DNA of 64,000 nt. Origin: Luteimonas gilva (GTDB lineage Bacteria > Pseudomonadota > Gammaproteobacteria > Xanthomonadales > Xanthomonadaceae). The position numbers and the translations under genes are program-made. Shown piece after piece: positions 18,127 through 27,800 of this stretch (position 1 is its first letter; each line of letters opens with the position of its first letter). The stretch lies in contig NZ_SZUA01000001.1 of NCBI RefSeq assembly GCF_005239095.1, positions 708,848-772,847 of the forward strand, in the 5' to 3' direction. A model generated the notes under the pieces. That model saw only the letters and a list, made by a program, of their open reading frames with translations. It did not search any database and was not told where the DNA came from.

Positions 18127-18678
18127 GTGCGCGTCATCGACTATAACGGAACAGGCCGGTGGACCCGGCTGGCGATTCTCGCGCGTTATGCGGACTATGT
18201 GGGTCGCTTCTCGGTTTCGGAGCCGCTGGACCTCACTCCGAAAGAGCACGTGTGGCGCGACACCCAATGGGTTTATCCGGTCATGGACAAGGTGATCGCA
18301 GGGATCAGATCCGGCGATGCGGCTTGCATCGTGATCGGCGCTGAATTCATGGAAGAGGATTCGAAGTTCACTTTCGGAAGAGCGTTGAAATCGCATGTCG
18401 CCCGAGCGATGCGACAAGCGGATCTGCCCGCGGCCGTTCAAGCGCGACTCAGGAAGCGAATCGTGGACATGCTGATCGCCGGAAACGTTCCGCGCGAATT
18501 CCGTGAATACGCGAAATTGCTCCGCAAAATCGGATTTGCGGACTACTGGCACAAAATCCAGGCCGAGGCGCCTGCGAGCAATAAATATGCGATGCGCTAC
18601 GTCGGTTATTTGCGCGCGGTGCATGCCCGCTCCTCCTCTGTCGTTAGGCCGGTCTCTCATCTAGATGAGATTTACTAA
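18127..18678 (+). CDS. Hypothetical protein, 183 residues, unknown family
   Basis: GTG start at 18127, 12 bases after aguB on the same strand. No signal peptide, membrane segment or recognisable motif is seen. The protein is mixed, with an N-terminal part containing GRWTRLAILARYADYVGRFS and a helical, basic middle (KSHVARAMRQADLPAAVQAR). Codon use is visibly less GC-rich at third positions than in the neighbouring aguB, and the end of the gene carries a 16-base palindrome. It could be a recently acquired gene or one under weak selection. I do not recognise a function. Confidence 0.65.
   Translation: MRVIDYNGTGRWTRLAILARYADYVGRFSVSEPLDLTPKEHVWRDTQWVYPVMDKVIAGIRSGDAACIVIGAEFMEEDSKFTFGRALKSHVARAMRQADLPAAVQARLRKRIVDMLIAGNVPREFREYAKLLRKIGFADYWHKIQAEAPASNKYAMRYVGYLRAVHARSSSVVRPVSHLDEIY
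18655..18670. promoter_or_regulatory. 16-base perfect palindrome before the TetR gene
   Basis: TCTCATCT/AGATGAGA is a perfect 16-base palindrome with no spacer. It overlaps the last codons of the hypothetical gene ending at 18678 and lies 57 bases upstream of the TetR start, just before the AACGGTC repeats. It could be an operator. No T run follows, so a terminator is less likely. Confidence 0.4.
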
Positions 18679-18681
18679 CCG

Positions 18682-18716
18682 ACGAACGGTCAAATAAAAA
18701 ACGAACGGTCGTGCTA
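18682..18716 (+). promoter_or_regulatory. Tandem ACGAACGGTC boxes, candidate TetR operator
   Basis: ACGAACGGTC occurs twice, at 18682-18691 and 18701-18710, nineteen bases apart (about two helical turns), and the second copy extends to CGAACGGTCGTGCTA (18702-18716). They lie immediately before the TetR-family gene at 18727. Boxes with the CGAACGGTCG core are common operators of this TetR type, for self-repression. Assignment inferred from position and form. Confidence 0.6.
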
Positions 18717-18726
18717 TTCTCCGCTC

Positions 18727-19332
18727 ATGAACATGCTGACCGCCACCCAGAAAGGCGCCGCCACCCGCGAAGTCATCATCGACCAAGCCTACGACATGGC
18801 CCGGCAGACGGGTCTGGAAGGCCTGTCGATCGGCCCGCTCGCCCAGGCCGTGGGTATGTCCAAGAGCGGCGTTTTCGCCCACTTCGGTTCGCGCGAGGAC
18901 CTACAGCTCGCCGTGCTGGAATCGGCCGCGATCCGTTTCGGCCAGGCGGTGCTGATCGCCGCGTTGAAGGAGCCGCGCGGACTGCCGCGCCTGCGCGCGA
19001 TCATGCGCAACTGGTTCGAATGGGGCCGGATGGCCGCCGGCGGCTGCGTGCTCGTCGGTTCGGTCAGCGAATACGACGACCGCCCCGGCCCGATTCGCGA
19101 CCGCGTGCAACAGAACGAACGACGCTGGCGCACCGAGCTGCAGCGCGCCGCGCAACTGGCGATCGACGCCGGCCATCTGCGCGACGGCGACACCGATCAA
19201 TACGCTTTCGAGCTGTACGCGATCCCGCTCGCCATGCTCCACGAGGCGGGATTGTTCGGTTACGAACGCGCCCGACGCCATGGCGATACCGCGCTGGAGC
19301 GCTGGATCGCCGCCCACTCCCCCACCGCCTGA
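18727..19332 (+). CDS. TetR/AcrR-family transcriptional regulator
   Basis: Regulator of 201 residues. The N-terminal HTH (about residues 14-60) shows REVIIDQAYDMARQTGLEGLS and AVGMSKSGVFAHFGSREDLQ. The C-terminal domain contains WFEWGRMAAGGCVLVGSVSEYDD, seen in a well-known subgroup often beside alpha/beta hydrolases. The gene is 20 bases upstream of a hydrolase on the same strand, and candidate operators lie both before it and inside the start of the hydrolase gene. The inducer is unknown. Confidence 0.92.
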   Translation: MNMLTATQKGAATREVIIDQAYDMARQTGLEGLSIGPLAQAVGMSKSGVFAHFGSREDLQLAVLESAAIRFGQAVLIAALKEPRGLPRLRAIMRNWFEWGRMAAGGCVLVGSVSEYDDRPGPIRDRVQQNERRWRTELQRAAQLAIDAGHLRDGDTDQYAFELYAIPLAMLHEAGLFGYERARRHGDTALERWIAAHSPTA

Positions 19333-19352
19333 TCTTCCGATGAGGTGCCGTC

Positions 19353-20279
19353 ATGTCCGCAGCAATGTCCAAAATTAGCACGACCGTTCGATCCACTCTG
19401 CAGATGGCGGGCTTGCGCGCCACGTTTCGGCTCGGCAGTTGGTTCGATGCCGCAGCGACCGTGCGCCGCGCGGGCGATTTGTTCTGCACGCCCTTCGCCA
19501 GCTCGCGCTCACGCGCCGCCCAAACGCCCAGCGCAGACGCCGTCGAAGACAGCTTCGAATTGGACGGCCACCGCATCCACACTTATGTCTGGGGCGATCC
19601 GCAAACGCAGCCCTACGTTCTCCTTGCGCACGGCTGGTCGAGCCACGCCACGCGCTTCCTCCCCTGGATCGGCCGCCTCCGGGGCGCCGACTACGCGGTG
19701 GTGGCGTTCGACCAGCCGGCGCATGGACTCAGCACCGGCAACCGCAGCAATCTGCTCGAATTCGCGAATACGCTGCAGGCCGTGGCGAACCGCTTCGGGC
19801 CCGCGGCGGCCTTGATCGGGCATTCGCTGGGCGGCGCGGCGGTCGCCACCGCTTTGGCGCGCGGATTGCCCGCCGAACGCGCGGTGCTGATCGCGCCGGC
19901 GGCCGATCCGGTCGACGCCGCGATGCGCTTCGCCGGCTTCGTCGGCCTGCCGCAGCGGCTCGGCCGGCGCATGATCGCCGCGTTCGAAGCGCATATCGGT
20001 TTTTCGTTCGACGCGTTCCAGGCCCATTTCAACGCGCCGCGCATCGCCCATCCGGCGCTGATCGTGCACGATGTGGAAGACCGCGAAGTGCCGTGGGCCG
20101 AAGGCGAGCGCTACGCCCGTTTCTGGCCCGATTCGCGCCTGCTCAGCACCCAGGGCCTGGGCCACAACCGGATCGCCCAGGACGAAGGCGTGATCGCCGC
20201 CGCGCTGCGTTTCCTGCGCGGCGAAGCGGTGGGCGAACGCGTGGTGTCCACGCCTAATTTACCCTTCGGCATCGCCTGA
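19353..20279 (+). CDS. Alpha/beta hydrolase
   Basis: Predicted hydrolase of 308 residues. The core begins near residue 70 with HTYVWGDPQTQPYVLLAHGWSS, including the oxyanion HGWSS; DQPAHGLSTG follows, and the nucleophile elbow is GHSLGGAA (Ser about residue 156). The acid lies in VHDVEDREVPW and the His in GLGHNRI. The N-terminal 60 residues are a less conserved extension and do not look like a clear signal peptide. It follows the TetR gene by 20 bases and is probably controlled by it. Substrate unknown. Confidence 0.9.
   Translation: MSAAMSKISTTVRSTLQMAGLRATFRLGSWFDAAATVRRAGDLFCTPFASSRSRAAQTPSADAVEDSFELDGHRIHTYVWGDPQTQPYVLLAHGWSSHATRFLPWIGRLRGADYAVVAFDQPAHGLSTGNRSNLLEFANTLQAVANRFGPAAALIGHSLGGAAVATALARGLPAERAVLIAPAADPVDAAMRFAGFVGLPQRLGRRMIAAFEAHIGFSFDAFQAHFNAPRIAHPALIVHDVEDREVPWAEGERYARFWPDSRLLSTQGLGHNRIAQDEGVIAAALRFLRGEAVGERVVSTPNLPFGIA
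19376..19390 (-). promoter_or_regulatory. Inverted copy of the TetR operator inside the hydrolase 5' coding region
   Basis: TAGCACGACCGTTCG is the exact reverse complement, over 15 bases, of 18702-18716. It lies 24-38 bases into the hydrolase coding sequence (codons 8-13). Such an exact distant copy is unlikely by chance beside the regulator gene. Confidence 0.5.
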
Positions 20280-20285
20280 ACATGA

Positions 20286-20305
20286 CCGGCGGCCTTTGCC
20301 GCCGG
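20286..20305 (+). terminator. GC-rich hairpin after the hydrolase gene
   Basis: CCGGCGGC / GCCGCCGG with a CTTT loop, seven bases after the hydrolase stop. No proper T run follows, so it may be a weak terminator or mRNA 3' stabiliser. Confidence 0.45.
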
Positions 20306-20373
20306 CCTTCGCGAGCGTCTATGCTGCGCGGCCGCGGCGCCTTCGCCGCGGTCCGCCCACCACGAACGCCGCG

Positions 20374-21594
20374 ATGACTTTCGAGCAAGATCCGCCCGCC
20401 TCCACCGATCCTTTTTCCGGCCAGCCGCACGCGATCGTCGAACGCGACGGCGTGCGCTACACCTTGCTCGGCACGGCGCACGTATCGAAGGCGAGCGTGG
20501 ATGCGGTGCGCGCGGCCATCGACAGCGGCGGCTACGACACGATCGCGGTGGAATTGGACAAACAGCGCCTGCAAGCGCTGACCGACCCCGATGCGCTGGC
20601 GCGGCTGGATCTGGTCAAGGTGCTGCGCGAAGGCAAGACCGCCTTGTTCGCGGCGAACCTGGGCTTGGCCGCCTACCAACGCCGATTGGCCGAACAACTC
20701 GGCATCGAACCCGGCGCGGAATTGAAGGCCGCCGCGGAAGAAGCCGAAGCGCGCGGATTGACGCTGGAACTGATCGACCGCGACGTCGGCCTGACCTTCA
20801 AGCGCGCCTTGGGCCGGCTGGGTTTCTGGCGCAAGGCCAAAGTCGCCGCCGGACTGTTCGCCGGCTTGTTCGCCGACGAAGAAGTCGGCGAAGACGAAAT
20901 CGAAAAGCTCAAGCAAGGCGATCTGATGGAAGCCAGCTTCAGCGAATTCGCCGACGAAACGCCCGAGCTTTACGACACCATCATCAACGAACGCGACCGC
21001 TATATGGCGGCCAAGTTGCGCGCGATGCCGGCCGGATCGCGCGACGTGCTGGCGGTGGTCGGCGCCGGACACCTGCCGGGCCTGACCAAGCATCTGCGCG
21101 AAGACACCGCCGCGTCGGCCGGCGTGGTCGCCGAACTCGAAACCCTGCCTGAGAAATCCTCCATCCCGTGGTTCACCATCGTGCTGGCCGCCTTCGTGCT
21201 CGGCGGCTTCGCCTGGGGCTTCTGGCGCGGCGGCGTCGACGTGGGCGCCGATCTGGTGCTGTATTGGGTGCTGTGGACCGGCGGTCTGGGCGCATTGGGC
21301 TGCGCGTTGGCCGGCGGCCATCCATTGAGCATCGTCGCCGCGTTCATCGCTTCGCCCGTCACGCCGCTGCACCCGGCGCTCGCTTCGGGCACGATCAGCG
21401 CCCTGGTCGAAGCCTGGGTGCGCAAACCCACCTACGCCGATTTCATGGCGTTGCGCGACGACGTGCAGACGATGAAAGGCTGGTGGCGCAATCGCGTGGC
21501 GCGCGTGCTGCTGAATTTCTTCTTGACCAGCCTGGGCACCGCGATCGGGGTATGGACCGGCGGCGCCAGGATGCTGGGCAAGTTGTTCGGTTGA
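20374..21594 (+). CDS. TraB/PrgY-family membrane protein
   Basis: Protein of 406 residues. The N-terminal TraB domain shows the conserved GTAHVSKAS (about residues 34-42), IAVELDKQR, and VVGAGHLPGL (about 228-237), the Gly-x-x-His pair shared with the TiKi/TraB superfamily. The C-terminal third has several hydrophobic segments (WFTIVLAAFVLGGFAWGF onward, about 267-345), so the domain is tethered to the inner membrane. Enterococcal homologues shut down pheromone; the role in gammaproteobacteria is not established. ATG 20374 gives MTFEQDPPAS; no strong ribosome site is visible. Confidence 0.88.
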   Translation: MTFEQDPPASTDPFSGQPHAIVERDGVRYTLLGTAHVSKASVDAVRAAIDSGGYDTIAVELDKQRLQALTDPDALARLDLVKVLREGKTALFAANLGLAAYQRRLAEQLGIEPGAELKAAAEEAEARGLTLELIDRDVGLTFKRALGRLGFWRKAKVAAGLFAGLFADEEVGEDEIEKLKQGDLMEASFSEFADETPELYDTIINERDRYMAAKLRAMPAGSRDVLAVVGAGHLPGLTKHLREDTAASAGVVAELETLPEKSSIPWFTIVLAAFVLGGFAWGFWRGGVDVGADLVLYWVLWTGGLGALGCALAGGHPLSIVAAFIASPVTPLHPALASGTISALVEAWVRKPTYADFMALRDDVQTMKGWWRNRVARVLLNFFLTSLGTAIGVWTGGARMLGKLFG

Positions 21595-21601
21595 GCTTTT
21601 T

Positions 21602-21722
21602 CCTTCTCCCATCGGGAGAAGGTGCCCAAGGGGCGGATGAGGGTTCGGCGAAGTGATGCCCGCTGGAACTCCCGCAACTTCTCCGAACCCTCACCCCAAC
21701 CCCTCTCCCGGTGGGAGAGGGG
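21602..21722. repeat. Compound extragenic palindrome between convergent genes
   Basis: Two hairpins, CCTTCTCCC-ATC-GGGAGAAGG (21602-21622) and CCCCTCTCCC-GGT-GGGAGAGGGG (21700-21722), are joined by inner inverted arms TGAGGGTTCGG and CCGAACCCTCA (about 21639-21649 and 21683-21693). The whole element is mirror-symmetric and lies between the convergent TraB-family gene and the RND permease gene. It resembles REP-type elements common in xanthomonads and may also end transcription on both strands. Confidence 0.75.
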
Positions 21723-21728
21723 CTTTCA

Positions 21729-24700
21729 TTACTCCGCGTTGATCGCGGCGAGGGCCTGAGCCGGCACACCGCGCTGGCCGCGGGCGCGCTTGATCAAGCG
21801 ACTGCTGCCCAATCGCAGATCGTCCAAGATCGCGTAGATCGTCGGCAAGAACAGCAGGCTGACCACGGTGGAGAACGCCAGCCCACCCGCGATGGCGCGC
21901 GCCATCGGGTAATAAGGCGGCATGTTGTCCGCGGTCTGCGTCTGCAGCGCGATCGGGATCATCGCAAGGATCGCGGTCCCCATCGTCATCAGGATCGGGC
22001 GCAGGCGTTCGCGACCGCCAGCCACGAGCGCATCGGTGCGGGTCATGCCGCGCCGGCGCAGGTTGTTGATGTGTTCGATCATCACGATCCCGTTGTTCAC
22101 CACCACGCCCATCAGCACCAGGATGCCGATGAAGGCCATGATCGACAGCTCGGTGCCGGTGAGCCAGAACAGCCAGAACACGCCGAAGATCGAGAACACC
22201 ACGCCGCTCATGATCGCGGCCGGGAACAGCAGCGATTCGAACACCGCCGCCATCACCACGTAGATCATGACCAGGGCGATGGCCAGGTTGAACAGCATCT
22301 GTTTGCCGGCTTCGTCGTCGCGTTCGAAACCGCTGCCGTCGAAGCTGTAACGGTAGCCGGCCGGGAACGCGACATTCTTCAAAGTGTCCTCCATGACCTT
22401 GCGCGCTTCGGGCATGGTGGTCTTGCCCGCCAAGTTGGCCATGATGGTCAGCGTGGTCTGGCGGTTGGTGCGCTCGATCGCGTTCGCCGCCGGCTGCACC
22501 TTCACGTCGACCATGCTCAGCAGCGGCACCGTGCGGCCGTCCGGCGAGCGAACGGTGAAAGCCGCGATGTCGCCCAGGCCGAAATCGTCGGCGCCTTCGA
22601 AGCGCACCCATACCGGCACCTCGGTATCGCCGCGGCGGAACTCGCGCAGCTGCGCGCCGCGGAGGGCCAGGCCGACGAAGCGCGACACTTCCTGCGAACT
22701 GAAACCGAACGAAGCCGCGCGCTCGCGGTCGACCCGCACGTTCAGTTCGCTGTTGCGGTCGCCGTTCTCCACCCGCACGTCGCGCAGTTCCGGACGCCGC
22801 GACAGGATCGGAATCACTTCCTGCGCCAACTCGTCCAGGCTGGTCGTGGAATCGCCCACCAACTGCACCTGCACCGCCTGGCCGTTGCCACCGCCTCCGC
22901 CGTCGCCCTGGTCGCCGAAATTCAAGTCGAGCCGCGCCGATTTCGGCAATTCTTTGCTGATGACGTCGACCAGCGGCTTGGTTTCCTTCACTTTCTCCTT
23001 ATCGAAAGTGATCTGGGTGCGACCGCGGCCTTCCTCGCTGTAGAACGAGAACAGCTGGACGATATTGAAGCGCTTGCGGTTCGCATCCAGATAATTTTCC
23101 ACCCGCAGCACTTCTTCCAGCATCTGCTCCTTGCTGTAGCTGCCCTTCCACTGGTAGCGGATGTTGACCTCGTTGCCGTCGTCGCCGCCGAACATGTTCA
23201 TCTTGACCTGGGTGACCGGGACGAAACTGACCGCCACGATCAAAATGATGCCCAGCACGCTCCAGCCGCGGTGTTCCAGCGTCCAGCGCAAGAAGCCCGC
23301 GTAGCCGCGCTGCATGCGCGCGATCAAGCCGCTATCGCTGCGTACCGCCGGCGGGGTCTTCATCCGCGCCGCCAGCATCGGGATCAGACTTACGGCCACC
23401 AGCCACGACGCCAGCAGCGACACCGAGATGGTGATCGCGATCTGGGTCATGAAGATGCTGATGTCGTTGGTCTCGCCGAACAGGTTCGGCAGGAACACGA
23501 TGCAGTGGCACAGCGTGCCCGCCGACAGCGCGATGGCGACATGGCGGGTGCCGATCACCGAGGCCAGGCGCGGCTGCTCGGGCATCCGCTCGCGTTCCTG
23601 GTAGATGCTCTCCACCACCACCACCGCGTTGTCCACCAGCATGCCGATCGCCAGCAGCAAGCCCATCATGCTGAGGATGTTGAGCGTGACGCCGACGAAG
23701 TACATGAACCCCAGGGTCATGATGAAGCAGATCGGGATGGCGAGGGTCACCATCAGCGTCGACGGCCAATGGCGCAGGAAGAAGAACAGCACCGTCATCG
23801 ACAGCACTAGGCCGATCGCGCCCGCCTCGGCCAGCTGCGAAAGCGAGCTGGTGACCTCTTCGCCCTGGTTCTGGGTGACCTGAACTTGCAGGCCGCCGAG
23901 CGCCGGCTCGTGCCGGATCTTCTCGATCTCCGCCAGCACGGTGCGCGACACCTGCACCAAGTTGGCGTTGCGTTCCTTGAAGATGTCCAGCCCCACCGCG
24001 GGGCGTCCGTCCAAGCGGCGCCCGTAGTTCATCCGCTCCGGCTTGAACCGGACTTGGGCGATGTCGCCCAGGCGCAAACCGTTCTGGCCGATCACCAAGT
24101 CGCGCAGTTGCAGCAGATCGTTCATTTCGCCGATGGGTTGCACGCGCAAGCGGCGTCCGCCGTCTTCGATCTGGCCCGCGGAGACGGAGAAATTCACCGT
24201 CTGCAGCCGCGTCGTCAATTCGTTGAGGCTCACGCCGTGCGCGACCAGGCGATCGGGGTCGATCGCCACTTCGATCTCGTTCGGCGAAGCCCCGGAAACG
24301 TCCACTTTGGCGACGCCGGGAATACGCTCCAGGCGGCGCTTGAATTCGCGGTCGATCAGATCGTAAGCGGCGGTGAGGTCCATCTTCCCCGCCAAGCGCA
24401 CCTGCAGCACCGGTTCGTCCGTCGACGACCAGTTGCCGACGAAGTAACGCTGCAGATCGTCCGGCAAATCGGCGCGGATCGCATCCAAGCGCTCGCGCGC
24501 CTGCGAGGCGGCGATCTGCACATTCGTGTCCCAGTCCGAATAGAACACGCCGATGAAGGCGCCTTCCGCATTCGCGCGGCCGGTGAGGCGCTTGATGCCG
24601 GGCATCGTCGCCAGCGCGTCCTCGGCAGGACGCAGCACCGTGCGCTCGACTTCCTCCGGCGTCGAACCGGCGTAGGGAATCGACACGAACACGCCCGGAT

Positions 24701-24824
24701 AGGAGATGTCCGGCAACGATTCCAGCGGCAGGCGGAAAGAGGCGATCAGGCCGATCGCCACCATCGACACGAACAGCATGATGACCGTGACCGGCCGTTT
24801 GATGCTCAGTTCTGCGATGCTCAT
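21729..24824 (-). CDS. RND efflux permease (third permease of the operon)
   Basis: Inner-membrane drug/proton antiporter of 1031 residues, HAE1 family. N-terminus MSIAELSIKRPVTVIMLF starts the first membrane helix; two large periplasmic loops (about 30-335 and 550-845) and twelve membrane helices are visible. The TM4 relay motif is GMLVDNAVVVVES: Asp398 is present, but Asn399 replaces the second Asp of AcrB. In TM10, VVVNNGIVMIEHIN has Asn910 where AcrB has Lys940. A Gly-rich linker lies at 642-648. It closely resembles the neighbouring 1041-residue permease, so the pair arose by tandem duplication and may form a mixed trimer like MdtB/MdtC. It is last in the operon. Confidence 0.93.
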   Translation of the reverse strand: MSIAELSIKRPVTVIMLFVSMVAIGLIASFRLPLESLPDISYPGVFVSIPYAGSTPEEVERTVLRPAEDALATMPGIKRLTGRANAEGAFIGVFYSDWDTNVQIAASQARERLDAIRADLPDDLQRYFVGNWSSTDEPVLQVRLAGKMDLTAAYDLIDREFKRRLERIPGVAKVDVSGASPNEIEVAIDPDRLVAHGVSLNELTTRLQTVNFSVSAGQIEDGGRRLRVQPIGEMNDLLQLRDLVIGQNGLRLGDIAQVRFKPERMNYGRRLDGRPAVGLDIFKERNANLVQVSRTVLAEIEKIRHEPALGGLQVQVTQNQGEEVTSSLSQLAEAGAIGLVLSMTVLFFFLRHWPSTLMVTLAIPICFIMTLGFMYFVGVTLNILSMMGLLLAIGMLVDNAVVVVESIYQERERMPEQPRLASVIGTRHVAIALSAGTLCHCIVFLPNLFGETNDISIFMTQIAITISVSLLASWLVAVSLIPMLAARMKTPPAVRSDSGLIARMQRGYAGFLRWTLEHRGWSVLGIILIVAVSFVPVTQVKMNMFGGDDGNEVNIRYQWKGSYSKEQMLEEVLRVENYLDANRKRFNIVQLFSFYSEEGRGRTQITFDKEKVKETKPLVDVISKELPKSARLDLNFGDQGDGGGGGNGQAVQVQLVGDSTTSLDELAQEVIPILSRRPELRDVRVENGDRNSELNVRVDRERAASFGFSSQEVSRFVGLALRGAQLREFRRGDTEVPVWVRFEGADDFGLGDIAAFTVRSPDGRTVPLLSMVDVKVQPAANAIERTNRQTTLTIMANLAGKTTMPEARKVMEDTLKNVAFPAGYRYSFDGSGFERDDEAGKQMLFNLAIALVMIYVVMAAVFESLLFPAAIMSGVVFSIFGVFWLFWLTGTELSIMAFIGILVLMGVVVNNGIVMIEHINNLRRRGMTRTDALVAGGRERLRPILMTMGTAILAMIPIALQTQTADNMPPYYPMARAIAGGLAFSTVVSLLFLPTIYAILDDLRLGSSRLIKRARGQRGVPAQALAAINAE

Positions 24825-24858
24825 GCTTCGGATGCGCTCATGCGGTCGTATCTTTCCG

Positions 24859-27800
24859 TCAGGCCGATGTGCCGTCGCCGGCGTTCAATGCCGCCACGGC
24901 GGCGGCCGGGGCCGAGCTTCGACGGCGGCGCGCGCGCTGCACCAAGTTGGCGCTGCCGTGCTTCAGGTCGTCGAGGATGGCGTAGATCGTCGGCAGGAAC
25001 AACAAGCTGACGACGGTGGAGAACGCCAAGCCGCCGGCGATGGCGCGCGCCATCGGATAGTAGGCCGGCATGTCGTTGTTGGTGCTGCCGCTGGCCAGCG
25101 CGATCGGCACCATCGCCAGGATCGCGGTGCCCATCGTCATCAGGATCGGCCGCAACCGCTCGCGGCTGCCCTCCACCAGCGCCTCGGTCCGGGTCATGCC
25201 GCGCCGACGCAGGTTGTTGATGTGCTCGATCATCACGATGCCGTTGTTCACCACCACGCCCATCAGCACCAGGATGCCGATGAAGGACATGATGCCGAAG
25301 GTGGTGCCGGTGAGCCAGAACAGCCAGAACACGCCGAACACCGAGAACAGCACACCGCTCATGATCGCCGACGGGAACAACAGCGACTCGAACACCGCCG
25401 CCATCACCACGTAGATCATCACCAGCGCGATCAGCAGGTTGAACATCATCTGCTTGGTGGCATCGTCGTCCTCCTGGAACGCGCTGCCGTCGAAGGAATA
25501 GCTGTAGCCGGCCGGGAAGGAGATCGATTTCAAGGTCTCTTCCATTACCTTGCGCGCTTCGGGCATCGGCGTCTTGCCGGCGAGATTGGCCTTGATGGTC
25601 AGGGTGGTCTGCCGGTTGGTCCGGCTGACCTGGGTCGCGGCGGGACGGACAGCGACGTCGACCATGCTCAGCAGGGGCACCGAGCGGCCGTCGGCCGTGC
25701 GCACGGTGAACGTGGCCATGTCCTCCACCCCGTACTGCTCGGCGCCGGCGAAGCGCACCCAGACCGGCACCTCTGTATCGCCCCGGCGGAACTCGCGCAA
25801 TTGCGCGCCGCGCAAGGCCAACCCGACGAAGCGCGACACTTCCTGCGCGCTGAAGCCGAACGCGGCCGCGCGCTCGCGGTCCACGCGCACGTTGATTTCG
25901 CTGTTCTGGTCGCCCACGTCGACCCGCACGTCGCGCAATTCCTTGCGCTTGGACAGGATGGGCACAATGTCGTCGCCCAGCGCCCGCAGGGTTTCGGAGG
26001 AATCGCCGACCAGCTGCACCTGCACGTTCTGGCCCGGCTGTCCGCCGCCGGGACCGCCCCCGTTGCGGCCGATGGTGATGTCCGCGCGCGCCGATTTGGG
26101 CATGCCCTTGCCGATTTCTTCGACCAGAGGCTTGGTCTTGCCGGCCATGTCGTCGTCGAAAGTGACCATGGTGCCGGCATCGCCCTGCTCGCCGAAGAAC
26201 GAGTAGATCTGCTTGATGTGGTACTTCTTGCGGTTCGCGTCGAGGTAGTTCTCGACGCGCAGGATTTCGCTGGACATCTGCGGGATGGTGTACGAGCCTT
26301 TCCAGCGGTAGCCGACGTAGGTTTCGATGCCGTCGTCGCCGCCGAACATGTCGAACTTGGTGTGCTTCATCGGATAGATGCTGACCGCGACGATCACCAG
26401 GATGCCGAGCACGCTCCAGCCGCGATGGGCAAGCGTCCAGCGCAGCAGCTTGGCGTAACTGCGCTGCAGGCGCGGGATCAGGCCCTTGTCCGAGCGCACC
26501 GCCGGCGGCGTTTTCAGGCGCGCCGAGATCATCGGGATCAGGCTCACCGCCACCAGCCACGAGGCCAGCAGCGACACCGAGATCGTGATCGCGATCTGGC
26601 CCAGGTAGATGCTGAGGAAATTGCGTTCGCCGAACAGGTTCGGGAGGAACACGATGCAATGGCACAAAGTGCCGGCCGACAACGCGATCGCCACGTGACG
26701 GGTGCCCAGGATCGAGGCCAGGCGCGGCTGGCCCGGCATCTTTTCGCGTTCCTGGTAGATGCTCTCCACCACCACCACCGCGTTGTCCACCAGCATGCCC
26801 ACCGCCAGCAGCAGGCCCATCATGGTGAGGATGTTCAGGGTGACGCCCGCGAAATACATGAAGCCGAGCGTCATCACGAAGCAGATCGGGATCGCCAGCG
26901 TCACCATCAGCGTCGACGGCCAATGGCGCAGGAAGAAGAACAGCACCGCGATCGACAGCACCAAGCCGATGCCCCCCGCCTCCGCCAGGTCGGTCAACGA
27001 CTTGGTGACGTTCTCGCCCTGGTTGCCGAAGATCTTGGTCTGGATGCCGCGCAGCGCCGGTTGCTTGCGGATCTCCTCCACTTCCTTCAACGCGTTGCTG
27101 GACACTTCCACCAGGTTCGCGTTGCGCTCCTTGAAGATGTCCAGGCCGACCGCCGGACTGCCGTCCAAGCGACGGCCGTAATCGGTGCGCGCTTGCTTGA
27201 AATTGATCGTGGCGATGTCGCCCAGGCGCAAGCCCTTGTTGTCGATCACAAGATCGCGCAACTGCTGCAGGTCGGTGATTTCGCCGGCCGGCTGCACGCG
27301 CAGGCGCTGACCGTTGTCGTCGATCTCGCCCGCAGAGATCGAGAAATTGATCGCCTGCAAACGCGTGGTCAGGTCGTTGAGGCCGATGCCGTGCGCGGTG
27401 AGGCGGTCGGACGCGATCGCGATCTCGACTTCGTTCGGCGAGGCGCCGGAGATCTCGACTTTGGCCACGCCCGGAATGCGCTCGAGACGACGCTTGAATT
27501 CGCGGTCGATCAGTTCGTAGTCGCCGCTGATGTCGGTGCCGCCCGCGCCGGCCAGGCGCAAGCGCAGCACCGGCTGGTCGGTGGTGGAGAACTTGAAGAC
27601 GAAATAGCGCTGGAAATCGTCCGGGAGGTCGGAACGTATCGCGTCGATCCGTTCGCGCGCTTCCGACGCGGCGATCGCCACGTCCTTGCTCCAGTCCGAG
27701 AACTGGATGAAGATCTCGCCGGCGTCGGCGCGGGCGCTGGATTCGATCCGCTTGATGCCCGACATCGTCGCCACGGCCTCTTCGACCGGGCGCAGCACGG

